From: an uncultured Methanomicrobiales archaeon
Lineage (GTDB): Archaea > Halobacteriota > Methanomicrobia > Methanomicrobiales > Methanospirillaceae
Direction of reading: 5' to 3'
NCBI GenBank assembly: GCA_949320185.1
Contig: CASGHK010000043.1
Coordinates: 1 to 64,000, forward strand
DNA length: 64,000 nucleotides
This document shows, in pieces, positions 45,675 through 54,162 of this stretch. The first letter of the stretch is position 1, and each line of letters opens with the position of its first letter. The position numbers and the translations under genes were made by a program. The notes under the pieces were generated by a model. That model was not told the origin of the DNA. It ran no database searches and saw nothing but the letters and a program-made list of their open reading frames with translations.

Positions 45675-46577
45675 TTACTTGAGCGCCTCGATCTCCTTGC
45701 GGAAGGCGATCCAGTAGAGCAGGCCGACGAAGATCATACCGCCGACGATGTTACCCAGCGTGACCGGAATGATGTTGTTGGTCCACATGGTGACCCAGTT
45801 GAGCACGTCGAGGTTCAAGCCCGTCTTTTGCGCCTCCGTCAGGAAGCCCGCGGTCATGATACCCGCGGGGATGAACATCATGTTCGCGATCGAGTGTTCC
45901 AGGCCGGACGAGACGAAGGCCATGATCGGGAACCAGATCCCGAAGAACTTGCCGATCAGGTCGTCGGCGCAGATCCCGAGAAGAACTGCCAGGTTAACGA
46001 GCCAGTTGCAGCCGATTGCCTTGAGGAACGCAGACCACATTCCCGCCATACCAAAGTAGCTCACCTTGGCGATCGCGATCTGAACAGCCCGAACACCGAA
46101 GGCGCTGGCCGTGATCGTGCCCGTGGCGCTGACCGAGGTGTACGGACCGTACGTCATGATGTACGCCCAGCACAGCGAACCGATCAGGTTCCCGATGTAG
46201 ACCCAGACCCAGAGGTTCAGCACGCTGACCCACGAGACCTTGTGGATGAACGCCGCGACAGGCGCGAGCATCGCATCCCCGGTGAAGAGTTCAGCACCCG
46301 TCAGGATGGTGATGATAAGCCCGACAGGGAACACTGCACCCAGGACGAGCTGAGCGATACCTGGAGCAGCGAAACCTGCGTTCACGAACCCGGCGGCGGT
46401 CGCAGCCGCTCCTGCCGAGATACCCGTACTACAGACGGTCGCGAGCCCCGCGCCCATCGCAATGAATGCACCGGAGAAGAACCCGCGGAGCACCATGTTC
46501 CACGAGGGCAGGCCGGTCTTGTACTTACCGGCATCGGCTGCCTTCGCAACGATTGCTACTGGTGGATGAAATACCAT
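45675..46577 (-). CDS. fdhC: formate transporter of the FNT family
   Basis: A roughly 300-residue channel with six membrane helices. Family signatures are the N-terminal MVFHPPVAIVAKAADAGKY, PSWNMVLRGFFSGAFIAMG, VFPVGLIITILTGAELFTG and an AFVSSGLEHSIANMMFIPAG region (20 residues). It imports formate for methanogenesis. ATG 46577 follows GAGAGGTG with good spacing; the four residues before it are not conserved. Formate dehydrogenase genes are not adjacent. Confidence 0.95.
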   Translation of the reverse strand: MVFHPPVAIVAKAADAGKYKTGLPSWNMVLRGFFSGAFIAMGAGLATVCSTGISAGAAATAAGFVNAGFAAPGIAQLVLGAVFPVGLIITILTGAELFTGDAMLAPVAAFIHKVSWVSVLNLWVWVYIGNLIGSLCWAYIMTYGPYTSVSATGTITASAFGVRAVQIAIAKVSYFGMAGMWSAFLKAIGCNWLVNLAVLLGICADDLIGKFFGIWFPIMAFVSSGLEHSIANMMFIPAGIMTAGFLTEAQKTGLNLDVLNWVTMWTNNIIPVTLGNIVGGMIFVGLLYWIAFRKEIEALK

Positions 46578-46589
46578 TGATCGATACAC

Positions 46590-47105
46590 CTCTCTGAATC
46601 ATGCACCTATACCAGCAACGTATTATACAGCCGCTGTTAGGTCAAAGTAAAAATCCTTTGTGGCCTTATTAATAATTTTCCATTTGTTTCCCATTTCAAC
46701 GATGAATCGCGGTTTTCTTCGGATGATGACCAACAGATTTGATAACTAAAAAAAATTAATTTCCTCAATTTGTTCACAAAAAAAGAAATATTCAGTCCCC
46801 GATCTCCCGATTTTTCGCACTTAATTCTTTCTCTTCTTTGCGCTTCAGGCGAACGACGCGCGATATTGACCGGGATTATTGGGCTGTTTTTAGGTGTGAT
46901 GCGGCAACTGACGAACTCTAGTTCGCCCCGGTTCGGGACTAAGCGATCTGCGCAGGGGTTGGCGTGAATCCGCTCGCCTATCCATTGCGCTTTGCAGCGA
47001 ACGGCGATTGAAATCGTCCGATTGATGCTTTGCAAAAGTTTAATTCCACGGATCAAAAATTTGTACAGACTCATCATCTGATGCGGTTAGAAAGGAAGCT
47101 GATAT
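46590..47105. promoter_or_regulatory. AT-rich divergent control region between fdhC and the SpeD-like gene
   Basis: About 515 bp without a gene. A TATA box for fdhC (tattataca on + strand, 46621-46629) sits about 45 bases before its ATG. From 46650 to 46830 the DNA is markedly AT-rich; from 46840 to 47000 it is GC-richer and contains the inverted repeat CGAACTCTAGTTCG (46912-46925). The size suggests that fdhC is regulated. A structured RNA in the GC-richer part is possible but unproven. Confidence 0.5.
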
Positions 47106-47507
47106 ATGGCTGAGAAGAGAGGGGAGAGCGAAATCGTTCGGGAGTTCCGGGAGAAGGATGCGTGGGGGCTCTGCACCTGCATCGACCTCAAGGGATGTGA
47201 CCCCGTGACGATTCGGGATGCCGACAAGATCCGGCAGTACGTGGTCGAGGTCTGCGACCTGATCAAGATGAAGCGCTTCGGTGAACCGCAGGTGATACAC
47301 TTCGGTCCCAACGAGCGGGTAGCCGGGTACTCGATGACCCAGCTGATCGAGACATCGCTCATCTCGGGGCACTTTGCAAACGAGACGAACGCGGCCTACA
47401 TCGACATCTTCAGCTGCAAGGAGTACGAGCCCGAGGAGGCCGCCGAGTTCACCCGCCAGTTCTTCGGGGCAGATTCGTCCAGCTTCCAGGTTCTCTTACG
47501 AGTCTGA
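47106..47507 (+). CDS. S-adenosylmethionine decarboxylase-like protein (SpeD family)
   Basis: A 133-residue protein with the class 1b AdoMet decarboxylase fold. Aligned by eye to the Thermotoga enzyme (Ser63, His68, Cys83), it keeps Ser84, His89 and Cys104 with identical spacing. The glutamate normally before the self-cleaving serine is Thr83 here, and the HTWPE block is HFANE. The protein may therefore process itself to a pyruvoyl enzyme, for polyamines or another substrate. Start ATG is preceded by AAAGGAAG. It is divergent from fdhC. Confidence 0.72.
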   Translation: MAEKRGESEIVREFREKDAWGLCTCIDLKGCDPVTIRDADKIRQYVVEVCDLIKMKRFGEPQVIHFGPNERVAGYSMTQLIETSLISGHFANETNAAYIDIFSCKEYEPEEAAEFTRQFFGADSSSFQVLLRV

Positions 47508-47590
47508 ACGAAATCATTCCTTGCACTCATTTCTTCAAATTTTTCCCGACTCGATCGGCACACATTGCTGATAAGAGACAGAGAGTGCCG

Positions 47591-47618
47591 TCTCGACCTA
47601 TGTCGAGAGCCTAAAAAA
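47591..47618 (-). terminator. hairpin and T-tract between convergent genes
   Basis: TCTCGAC (47591-47597) and GTCGAGA (47602-47608) form a perfect 7-bp stem with a 4-base loop. On the - strand a T6 run (47613-47618) directly follows the stop of the large surface gene. It likely ends transcription of both neighbours. Confidence 0.55.
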
Positions 47619-47619
47619 G

Positions 47620-50600
47620 TTAATGTTGGACTGAGCTGTTTTCGGCCGCTGGAAGTACCGGCGTCGGAACTGCCGATCTCTCGGCCGGCGTCACAACCGC
47701 GGTCGGTACCGCCGTCGTCTTCGCTGAGACGGTCGGGAGGGGAGTGACCAGGTCCTTCGGGGCCGCAGTCGTCGGTTGTGCCGTGGGCGTCGCCGTTGCC
47801 TTCGGTGAGACCTCCTTCGGGGTAACCGTCGCCATCGGCGTCTTCATCTCGGTTGGGGCCAGTGTCACCGTCGGGAGCGGTGTTCCCACGGTGGGAACAG
47901 GCATCGGCTGCTGACCGCCGGCAGGCTCAAGGTCTCGCGCCACGCTCGACGTGCCCACATAGGCGAACGACATGTAGTTGATGTTCTGATACCCGCTGAA
48001 GACGAGGCGTAGTACGTGCGGACCGGCGTTGAGCTTCACCTGCCGGGTCACATTCGTGTAGTTCTCGAAGTCACCGGTGTTCGGCACCGTAATCGTCGCC
48101 GCGGTCGCCCCATCCACCTGGAGATGCATCTGCGAGTTCGCGTTCGGGCTGGAGACCCGGTACGTGACGTCGTAATATCCCGTCCGTTCCACGTTCACCG
48201 TGTACTTCAGCCACTCCCCGGGTCGGATCCAGCAGACGACCGGACTGTTCTCTTTCTCGTTCAGCTCGATGTCCACATTCTCGTTCCGGTAGACGCCGCC
48301 GATGTTGGACGGGGTCGTGTCGTAGTAGGCGACCCCGTCACCGCCGGTGTTATAGTCCTCCGCCTCGATGACGCCCGGGACACGGGCTTCACCGTAGATG
48401 ACCGGGACCGGTGGTGGCAGCGGCATCGCCGGTGTCGAAACGGCCGTCGTGGTTGTCGCGACTGTCGTGGTTGTCGTCGGTGCCACCGTCGTGGTGGTCG
48501 GTGCGGTCCCCGAGTTCATCTGGAACTTCATCCAGTTGAGGTTCGTGTAGCCGTTAAAGTAGACCCTGATCGTGTGGACACCGGCGGGGAGCGATACCTG
48601 CTGCACCACGGTGGTGTAGCTCAGATAGCTGCCCGTGTTCGGTACCATCACCGTGCAGACGTCCTTATCGTCGACCTGCATCCTGAAGGACCCGTCCGCA
48701 CGGTTACTGGAGACGCGGAATGAGACGTCGTAGACGCCCGCCTGGGCGATGGTTGCCGAGTAGCGGATCCACTCACCCGGGCGGACCCAGGCAATTGCGT
48801 GGCTCTTCTCTGCCGTCGCGTACTCGATGTCGACCGCCTCGGAGGTCCGGTATACCTTCCCTTCGTTCTCGGCGGTGGTGTCGTGGTAGGCCACACCCTC
48901 GCCGCCGCTGTTGAAGTTCTCCGCCTCGATCACTCCCGGGATATTGGCCCCGGGCTGCTGCGGCAGTGGTAGCGTCGGCACGGGCGTGGTGGAGCTCGGG
49001 AGCGGGGTGACGGTCAGCGATGGCGTCACAGTCGTGCTCGGGCTCACCGTCACTGTCGGCGTGGGCCCGGTCCCAGAGGCGATCTCGAACTTCATGCAGC
49101 AGAGGTTGTGATACCCTGTCGTCGAGACCCGGAGTACGTGCCTGCCCTTCGTGAGCGAGACCTGCTTCTTAACCTCGACGTAGGTGCCCCAGGAACCGGT
49201 CTTCGGCACCGAGACCGTCGCCGCCTGCGACCCGTCCACGCTGAGCACGAAGGAGGTGCCGGAGTTCGGCGAGGCGACTTTGAACGACGCATCGTACAGC
49301 CCTGTCGTGGTGACGTTCACCGTGTACTGGAGCCACTCGCTCGGGCGGGAGTAGTCGATAACGTAGCTGCCGGCACCCTCGTTGAACTCGATGTCCACGC
49401 CGTCCTGCCGGTACGCACCGCCCTCATTTGCACTGGTCGTGTCGTGATACCCAACACCCTCGCCGCCGTCATCGTAGTCCTCGAACTCGATGACGCCCGG
49501 GATCACGCCATTCCCGACACCAGCGGGCAGCGGACCCGGTGTGAGCGACGGGTCCACGGTCGGTATATCCGTCGTCGTTGGCTGCGCAGTCGGGCCTGGT
49601 GTGAACGGCGTGATCGTCGTCGTGGGCTCGGGACCGGTCGTGTCACCATTGATCGTCACCACGTTATTCTGGGCGTTGTAGTAGCGCACCAGGGTGGCGG
49701 GATCGGCCCCCGTGAGGAGGATGTCGAACGTGCAGCCCCGAACCGGCCAGGGGTCGTTCGGGTGGTCCTCGCGCAGCCCGAGCGAGACGGCTCCGCTCGA
49801 CTTCTTGGGGTTCACAATCCGGAAGTTGGAGAAGACCACATCGCTCGATCCCCAGGCGTACAGCGCATGGGTCCGGGCGTTCTTCGAGACGCAGTTGTTG
49901 AAACGGAGGTTCGTCCCGCTGCGCACCTGGAAAGACTTGTCGGACCCGTCATCGGTGCAGCTGTTCAGAATGACGTCTTTCGCGCTCTGCCAGACCCAGA
50001 AACCGTTGTTCCGGCTGTTGAGAGCGACGCAGTTATTGAGGGTGACGCCACTCGAGAGGTAGTATCCGGTCATGTAGAAACGGGTCGGCTCGGTGTTCCG
50101 CCACCCATTGTTGACTGCCACGCAGTTATTGACCCGGCTGTTCACCTGGACCGGGATGGCGGTATTGGGGTCGGCCCCGTTGTAGAAGTTCGGTTCGAAG
50201 TAGAACCCGGACTCCCAGCAGTCCTCGGCCCGGCAGTTATTGACATAGAGGTCGTAGAGGTCCGCTCCCTCGTGGAAGTCGAAACCGACGGCCCAGATCT
50301 TGCCAGAACCCGGATTTCCGCACCTGAGAGCGAGGCAGTCCTCGAACCGGATATTCTTATTCACCCGCGGTGAGCGCATGCCGTTCAGGTTGAAACCGGT
50401 CGATCCGACGTCGATCGCCTTGCACCGGACGAACTCGATGTTCTCGCACACCCGGCCGTCCGCCCAGACAAAGAACATCCCATTCACCGTGGGAGCAGTC
50501 TTCTTCGAGTCCTGGATCGTGACGTCGTGCACCTTCACGTTCGACGTCGTGATCATCAGCCAGCCCCGGTTCGTGATCTTGAAGTCGCTCACCTCAACGC

Positions 50601-50934
50601 CTGGCTGGGCGATGTCCACCCTCGCTGCATAATCGCCGGCCATCGAGAGCACGGTCTTGTCCGGCCCCTGGCCTCTGAAGACCGAGTTCGCCTTGACATA
50701 GACCGTTCCCGAGGTCTGAAACGTCCCCTCGGTGAGGATGATCTCCCCACCGCGCGCAAGGGCGTTATTTATCTGTTCCTGATCACCGTTCCCGTCGCAG
50801 ACAAAATCCGCGCTGGCCTTCGAGGCCGCACCGGCGTCGCTCGCTGCTACGATCGTCGCAGCGGTCGCGGATTGAACGAGAAGGGAACATCCGAGAAACA
50901 GGAGAACGAAGAGTAGTTTGGTCCGAACGTTCAT
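47620..50934 (-). CDS. large secreted beta-helix protein with three CBM6-like carbohydrate-binding domains
   Basis: An 1104-residue extracellular protein. It has a signal peptide (residues 1-26), a right-handed parallel beta-helix of about 370 residues with many N-containing turns (NNCVALNSRNNGFWV, NSCTDDGS), then three similar CBM6-like modules (about 475-605, 665-800, 855-990). Each opens with GVIEAEDYNTGGDGVAYYDT-type sequence and is separated by Thr/Pro-rich linkers. A long Thr/Pro tail follows, without membrane anchor. This layout suits polysaccharide binding or degradation, or a cell-envelope role. No catalytic residues can be assigned. Confidence 0.85.
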   Translation of the reverse strand: MNVRTKLLFVLLFLGCSLLVQSATAATIVAASDAGAASKASADFVCDGNGDQEQINNALARGGEIILTEGTFQTSGTVYVKANSVFRGQGPDKTVLSMAGDYAARVDIAQPGVEVSDFKITNRGWLMITTSNVKVHDVTIQDSKKTAPTVNGMFFVWADGRVCENIEFVRCKAIDVGSTGFNLNGMRSPRVNKNIRFEDCLALRCGNPGSGKIWAVGFDFHEGADLYDLYVNNCRAEDCWESGFYFEPNFYNGADPNTAIPVQVNSRVNNCVAVNNGWRNTEPTRFYMTGYYLSSGVTLNNCVALNSRNNGFWVWQSAKDVILNSCTDDGSDKSFQVRSGTNLRFNNCVSKNARTHALYAWGSSDVVFSNFRIVNPKKSSGAVSLGLREDHPNDPWPVRGCTFDILLTGADPATLVRYYNAQNNVVTINGDTTGPEPTTTITPFTPGPTAQPTTTDIPTVDPSLTPGPLPAGVGNGVIPGVIEFEDYDDGGEGVGYHDTTSANEGGAYRQDGVDIEFNEGAGSYVIDYSRPSEWLQYTVNVTTTGLYDASFKVASPNSGTSFVLSVDGSQAATVSVPKTGSWGTYVEVKKQVSLTKGRHVLRVSTTGYHNLCCMKFEIASGTGPTPTVTVSPSTTVTPSLTVTPLPSSTTPVPTLPLPQQPGANIPGVIEAENFNSGGEGVAYHDTTAENEGKVYRTSEAVDIEYATAEKSHAIAWVRPGEWIRYSATIAQAGVYDVSFRVSSNRADGSFRMQVDDKDVCTVMVPNTGSYLSYTTVVQQVSLPAGVHTIRVYFNGYTNLNWMKFQMNSGTAPTTTTVAPTTTTTVATTTTAVSTPAMPLPPPVPVIYGEARVPGVIEAEDYNTGGDGVAYYDTTPSNIGGVYRNENVDIELNEKENSPVVCWIRPGEWLKYTVNVERTGYYDVTYRVSSPNANSQMHLQVDGATAATITVPNTGDFENYTNVTRQVKLNAGPHVLRLVFSGYQNINYMSFAYVGTSSVARDLEPAGGQQPMPVPTVGTPLPTVTLAPTEMKTPMATVTPKEVSPKATATPTAQPTTAAPKDLVTPLPTVSAKTTAVPTAVVTPAERSAVPTPVLPAAENSSVQH

Positions 50935-51378
50935 CTAACACCCTCTATGCAGAATACAAGAACTTCGACATATAAATACATTGCTTTTTTGACCAAACTA
51001 AAAATTGACCGTTATTTCGCCAAATATGACCAATTTTCATTGATATTGACAATTCGGGTCCATATCTTCACCCACTCGTTGCCACACCATTTATATATAA
51101 CGTCGAGCGGGACCGGAGAATAAAGCAGAATACACGAGCTTTTTTCGCATTCTTCGGCAGGATTATGGATTTCTTCACGAGTCCAGGGACTGCCGGTACC
51201 TTCGAGACGGAGATGAGCGAAGCGAGCGGTTCTGAAGGGGTAGATACTCCCAGGTTGAACGGCTGGTTTGCAGTGTCTTTATATACGTGATCCACCCGCC
51301 CGGGATCGCCAGGGGCATTCGGAAGACATTATATACAATGTTGCCGACATTCCTGTTAACGAATATTTCGGCGATATC
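50935..51378. promoter_or_regulatory. divergent promoter region of the surface protein and coenzyme B operon
   Basis: About 440 bp, AT-rich from 50960 to 51120. On the + side two TATA elements precede the operon: tttatatac (51278-51286) and cattatatac (51327-51336). The second would start transcription near 51358, 20 bases before the first ATG; the first near 51305. On the - side, AT-rich runs near 50975 could serve the surface gene. No coding frame is supported. Confidence 0.6.
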
Positions 51379-52335
51379 ATGATCACGCTCACCCCCACTG
51401 AAGTCAGGGCGCGTTTTGGTGTGCTCTTCTCCGAACGCTACCTCGTGATGGTCGATAAGGCTGCCGGCGCAGCAGAGATACTCGAGACATGCCGGGCTCG
51501 TGGGCCTGTCGAGTGGGATGCGATGAACCGTCAGCGGGCAGGCGGCGCGATAACATCCTGTTCGGTCGACGGCTCGACCCTCAGGATCCTGACAAAACTC
51601 GGAAAGTACCCAGTCCGGTTCGGCCCAGCCGAGGTGAGGAGCGGGGGTCAGGCGCTCGAGGCCGTGGAGGTCGAGGGGGACCAGGTGATCACGAGCTGGG
51701 CTGGTATCGCCGGTGCCGGAGTCGGGGTGGCGGCCTGCCTGCCACAGGCGCCCGGGGTGACACGGGCGGTGTACCCGACCGAGGAGGACCTCAAGGTCGG
51801 CGGCGCTCGCGAGAACCGCGTGCGGATCTACTCGCCCGTGTTCGAGAAGGTGGTCTTCGGGATCGATGACACCGATACGTCGGCCGGCGGTGCCACGTGG
51901 GTGCTCGCCCTCCAGTGCGCCGCGGCAAACCCGGTTCAGGACGCCCACCTCCTCGGTATGCGCCTGGTCCAGCTCAATCCGGCGGTCCCGAATAAGACCA
52001 CCAACTGCGTCGGGTCCGCCCTCGTCTACGCTGTCCGGCCGGAGCAGGCTCAGGCACTCGAGGATTTCGTCGTGGACTTTGTCAAGGAGCATTCGCTCTC
52101 GCCCGACGCCGGTATCGCCGTCCGGAAGGGGATCGTCCACCCACCCGCCGACGAAGAGAAGCGCCTCGTCAAGACCGAGATCCTGACGATCGACGACGCC
52201 GCCGGGATGGCGGAGCGACTCGGAGTCCGCTTCGTCGACCCGAACGGGGGGAAGGGCCGGATCGGCGCACTCGGTGCGCTCCTCTGGGCGAACGAGGGGA
52301 CCGAGGCGGCAGGACTTCATGGTGAGCATCTCTGA
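51379..52335 (+). CDS. TiaS-like kinase-domain protein in the coenzyme B operon
   Basis: A 318-residue protein. The C-terminal half (about 155-300) resembles the ATP-binding kinase domain of the archaeal tRNA-Ile2 agmatidine synthetase TiaS. GIDDTDT (161-167) matches the catalytic Asp cluster, RLVQLNPAVPNKTTNC (195-210) matches TiaS RLNPxxPxKTxGN, and KGRIGALGAL matches GRGLIGALAA. TiaS's tRNA-binding parts are absent. The N-terminal half has AGAGVGVAAC, echoing LGGGGVGAAG of the next gene. It leads a nine-gene operon with aksADEF, so phosphorylation or ATP-driven ligation in coenzyme B synthesis is a reasonable inference. The frame opens upstream at 51268, but ATG 51379 fits the TATA box. 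Confidence 0.8.
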   Translation: MITLTPTEVRARFGVLFSERYLVMVDKAAGAAEILETCRARGPVEWDAMNRQRAGGAITSCSVDGSTLRILTKLGKYPVRFGPAEVRSGGQALEAVEVEGDQVITSWAGIAGAGVGVAACLPQAPGVTRAVYPTEEDLKVGGARENRVRIYSPVFEKVVFGIDDTDTSAGGATWVLALQCAAANPVQDAHLLGMRLVQLNPAVPNKTTNCVGSALVYAVRPEQAQALEDFVVDFVKEHSLSPDAGIAVRKGIVHPPADEEKRLVKTEILTIDDAAGMAERLGVRFVDPNGGKGRIGALGALLWANEGTEAAGLHGEHL

Positions 52336-53212
52336 CCCGTACACGGTGCCGTACCGGCGGCTCGTCGCGGTCACTGGAGGTCCCGATGAGGTCGAGCTGG
52401 TAGAGTTCTACGACTGCCTCGGCGGTGCGATGTGGTCCCGCCATCACTACGAAAAGAGCCCGCTCGTCCGATCGGTCCGCTGCATCGGCCCCTCCATGCG
52501 CTACCTCCTTTCCGAGGGGCAGGTGGACCTCCCCCTCGAGGGGTCCCGGTTCCCGGCGGGGATCTCCGGGGTGGCTCGGAGCGAGGGGCAGGTAGCGGTC
52601 ACCTACGTCGGACTCGGCGGCGGGGGCGTCGGCGCCGCCGGCTCGCGCTCCAACGCCGGCGGGATCGACCGCGCCGAGGCCGATCCCTGCGGCGGGGGAA
52701 GACGAGCCCAGGCGACGGTCTGGCTGCCCGAGCGGCAGAGAGTGCTGATCGGGATCGACGACACCGACACCCCCGAGGAGGGAGCCACCTGGACGCTCGC
52801 CCACCGGATCGGCCGGGCAGTGGAGAGTGACGACGACGTCTATCTTTCACATACGATCGTGCAGCTCTTCCCGGTGAGGTTCCGGACCAAGAACTGCGTC
52901 GCGGTCGTCCTCGAATTCGCCTCGAGTGACCCGGCGGCCCTCGCCGACCGGGTCCGGTCCCTGCTCCAGGAGCACACCCTCTCGGACGAGACCGGGATGG
53001 CGGTCTTCATCGGCTTCGATCCCAACGCCCTCCAGTCCTTCGCCGACGAGGTGAAGCGAGGTGAGGTAGGACCGGGAACGCTCGATTGTGTGAGGGAGAC
53101 CCCCGGTCTCTCGCTCCACCTGGTGGGGCGGGGCATCATCGGCGCAATCGCCGCAATCCCGTTCTATGCCCGTTACGACGAGGCACTCGAGTTATGCAGT
53201 GGACCAGGATGA
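52319..53212 (+). CDS. mmp11: methanogenesis marker protein 11 (TiaS-like domain)
   Basis: A 297-residue protein I match by memory to methanogenesis marker 11, found only in methanogens. It has SDPYTVPYRRLVAV at the start, LGGGGVGAAG (99-108), GIDDTDTPEEGATWTLAH (145-162) and a late GRGIIGAIAAIPF. It is a distant paralogue of the preceding gene, sharing the GIDDTDT kinase-like core of TiaS. Its start overlaps the previous stop by 17 bp. Function is not established; the operon suggests coenzyme B. A phosphotransferase or ligase role is inference. Confidence 0.8.
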   Translation: MVSISDPYTVPYRRLVAVTGGPDEVELVEFYDCLGGAMWSRHHYEKSPLVRSVRCIGPSMRYLLSEGQVDLPLEGSRFPAGISGVARSEGQVAVTYVGLGGGGVGAAGSRSNAGGIDRAEADPCGGGRRAQATVWLPERQRVLIGIDDTDTPEEGATWTLAHRIGRAVESDDDVYLSHTIVQLFPVRFRTKNCVAVVLEFASSDPAALADRVRSLLQEHTLSDETGMAVFIGFDPNALQSFADEVKRGEVGPGTLDCVRETPGLSLHLVGRGIIGAIAAIPFYARYDEALELCSGPG

Positions 53213-54162
53213 AGGAGGAGGTCCTCGCCGCAGGCGGGTGCCGGGTGAGGGGGAGGCTCCCCGATCACGCCATCGCCGACTCGACCGCCGGCCCGGGGGC
53301 CAGCGGTTCGGGAGCGGTCTTCTTCTCCAACGGGAAGGGAAGGGTTCGCCTCCCGGTCACCGACGAGGGGCCAATCACGCTCCTGGCACGACCCGACCGC
53401 CGGGCCCTGCTCGAGTATGCGGGCCAGGTGATCGCGGGCGAGGTCGAACCGGTGGGGCTGCACTGCCCTCGCCAGGCCTTCATCACCGTCACCCCCGCGT
53501 GCCGGTTTCGCTGCCGATACTGCACCGTTCCTGCCCAGGAAGAGAGACGCCGGTCGATCGAGGAGTGCCTTGCACTCGTCGAGGGTGTCCGTGACCGTGT
53601 CGAGGCGATCGCCCTGACCAGCGGGATCGCGGAGTCGGTCGAGGAGGAGGAAGACTATGTCTGCGACGTCGTCCGGGCCCTCGGGCGTTTCGGCCTCCCA
53701 ATCGGTGTCTCGATCTTCCCGGCACCCGATACGCCCCGACGGTTGCATGCCCTCGGGGTGGTCGAGGTGAAGTTCAACCTCGAGACCGCGACGCCGGACC
53801 TCTTCGAACGGTACTGCCCCGGGCTCCCGTACGACCGGGTGCTCGGGGCGCTCGCCTCATCGGTGCCGCTCTTTGGGCGGGGGCACGTCTTTTCGAACGT
53901 GATTATCGGCCTCGGCGAGACCTGGACCGAGCTCGCCGACTGCATCGACCTGCTCGTGGGGATGGGCGTGGTCCCCGTGCTCCGGCCGCTCAACCCTGTT
54001 GCCGAGTGCAGGGACTGTGAACGGCCCGGACCCGATCTTCTCGACCGGGCCGCACGCCACCTCAAGGCGAAGTTACAGGAAGCAGGGTTTGACGGGAGTG
54101 GTGCCGTCACTATGTGCGCCGCCTGTACGGGGTGTGACATCGCCCCCTGGAGGGACCTGTGA
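53209..54162 (+). CDS. radical SAM protein with C-terminal cysteine cluster
   Basis: A 317-residue radical SAM enzyme. The 4Fe-4S motif is CRFRCRYC (Cys 98, 102, 105), preceded by PRQAFITVTPA, followed by a partial TIM barrel (FNLETATPDLFERYC, SNVIIGLGETWTEL). C-terminal cysteines CRDCERPG and CAACTGC (303, 306, 309) could hold an auxiliary Fe-S cluster. ATG 53209 overlaps the mmp11 stop by 4 bp; ATG 53194 is possible. It differs from marker 10 and RaSEA. Within an aks operon it may catalyse a radical step such as sulfur insertion, but nothing in the sequence proves this. Confidence 0.85.
   Translation: MKEEVLAAGGCRVRGRLPDHAIADSTAGPGASGSGAVFFSNGKGRVRLPVTDEGPITLLARPDRRALLEYAGQVIAGEVEPVGLHCPRQAFITVTPACRFRCRYCTVPAQEERRRSIEECLALVEGVRDRVEAIALTSGIAESVEEEEDYVCDVVRALGRFGLPIGVSIFPAPDTPRRLHALGVVEVKFNLETATPDLFERYCPGLPYDRVLGALASSVPLFGRGHVFSNVIIGLGETWTELADCIDLLVGMGVVPVLRPLNPVAECRDCERPGPDLLDRAARHLKAKLQEAGFDGSGAVTMCAACTGCDIAPWRDL

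Noticed and set aside
48016-50373. Arg/Val/Asp-rich + frames opposite the large surface protein
   Set aside because: They are shadows of the repetitive Thr/Pro and CBM6 coding sequence.
51175-52374. 399-residue - frame over the first TiaS-like gene
   Set aside because: It is antisense to a gene with TiaS motifs and its own promoter.
53209-54162. assignment of the radical SAM gene as methanogenesis marker 10
   Set aside because: Marker 10 is longer and, as I recall it, has a different cluster motif context; the evidence here supports only an unassigned radical SAM family.
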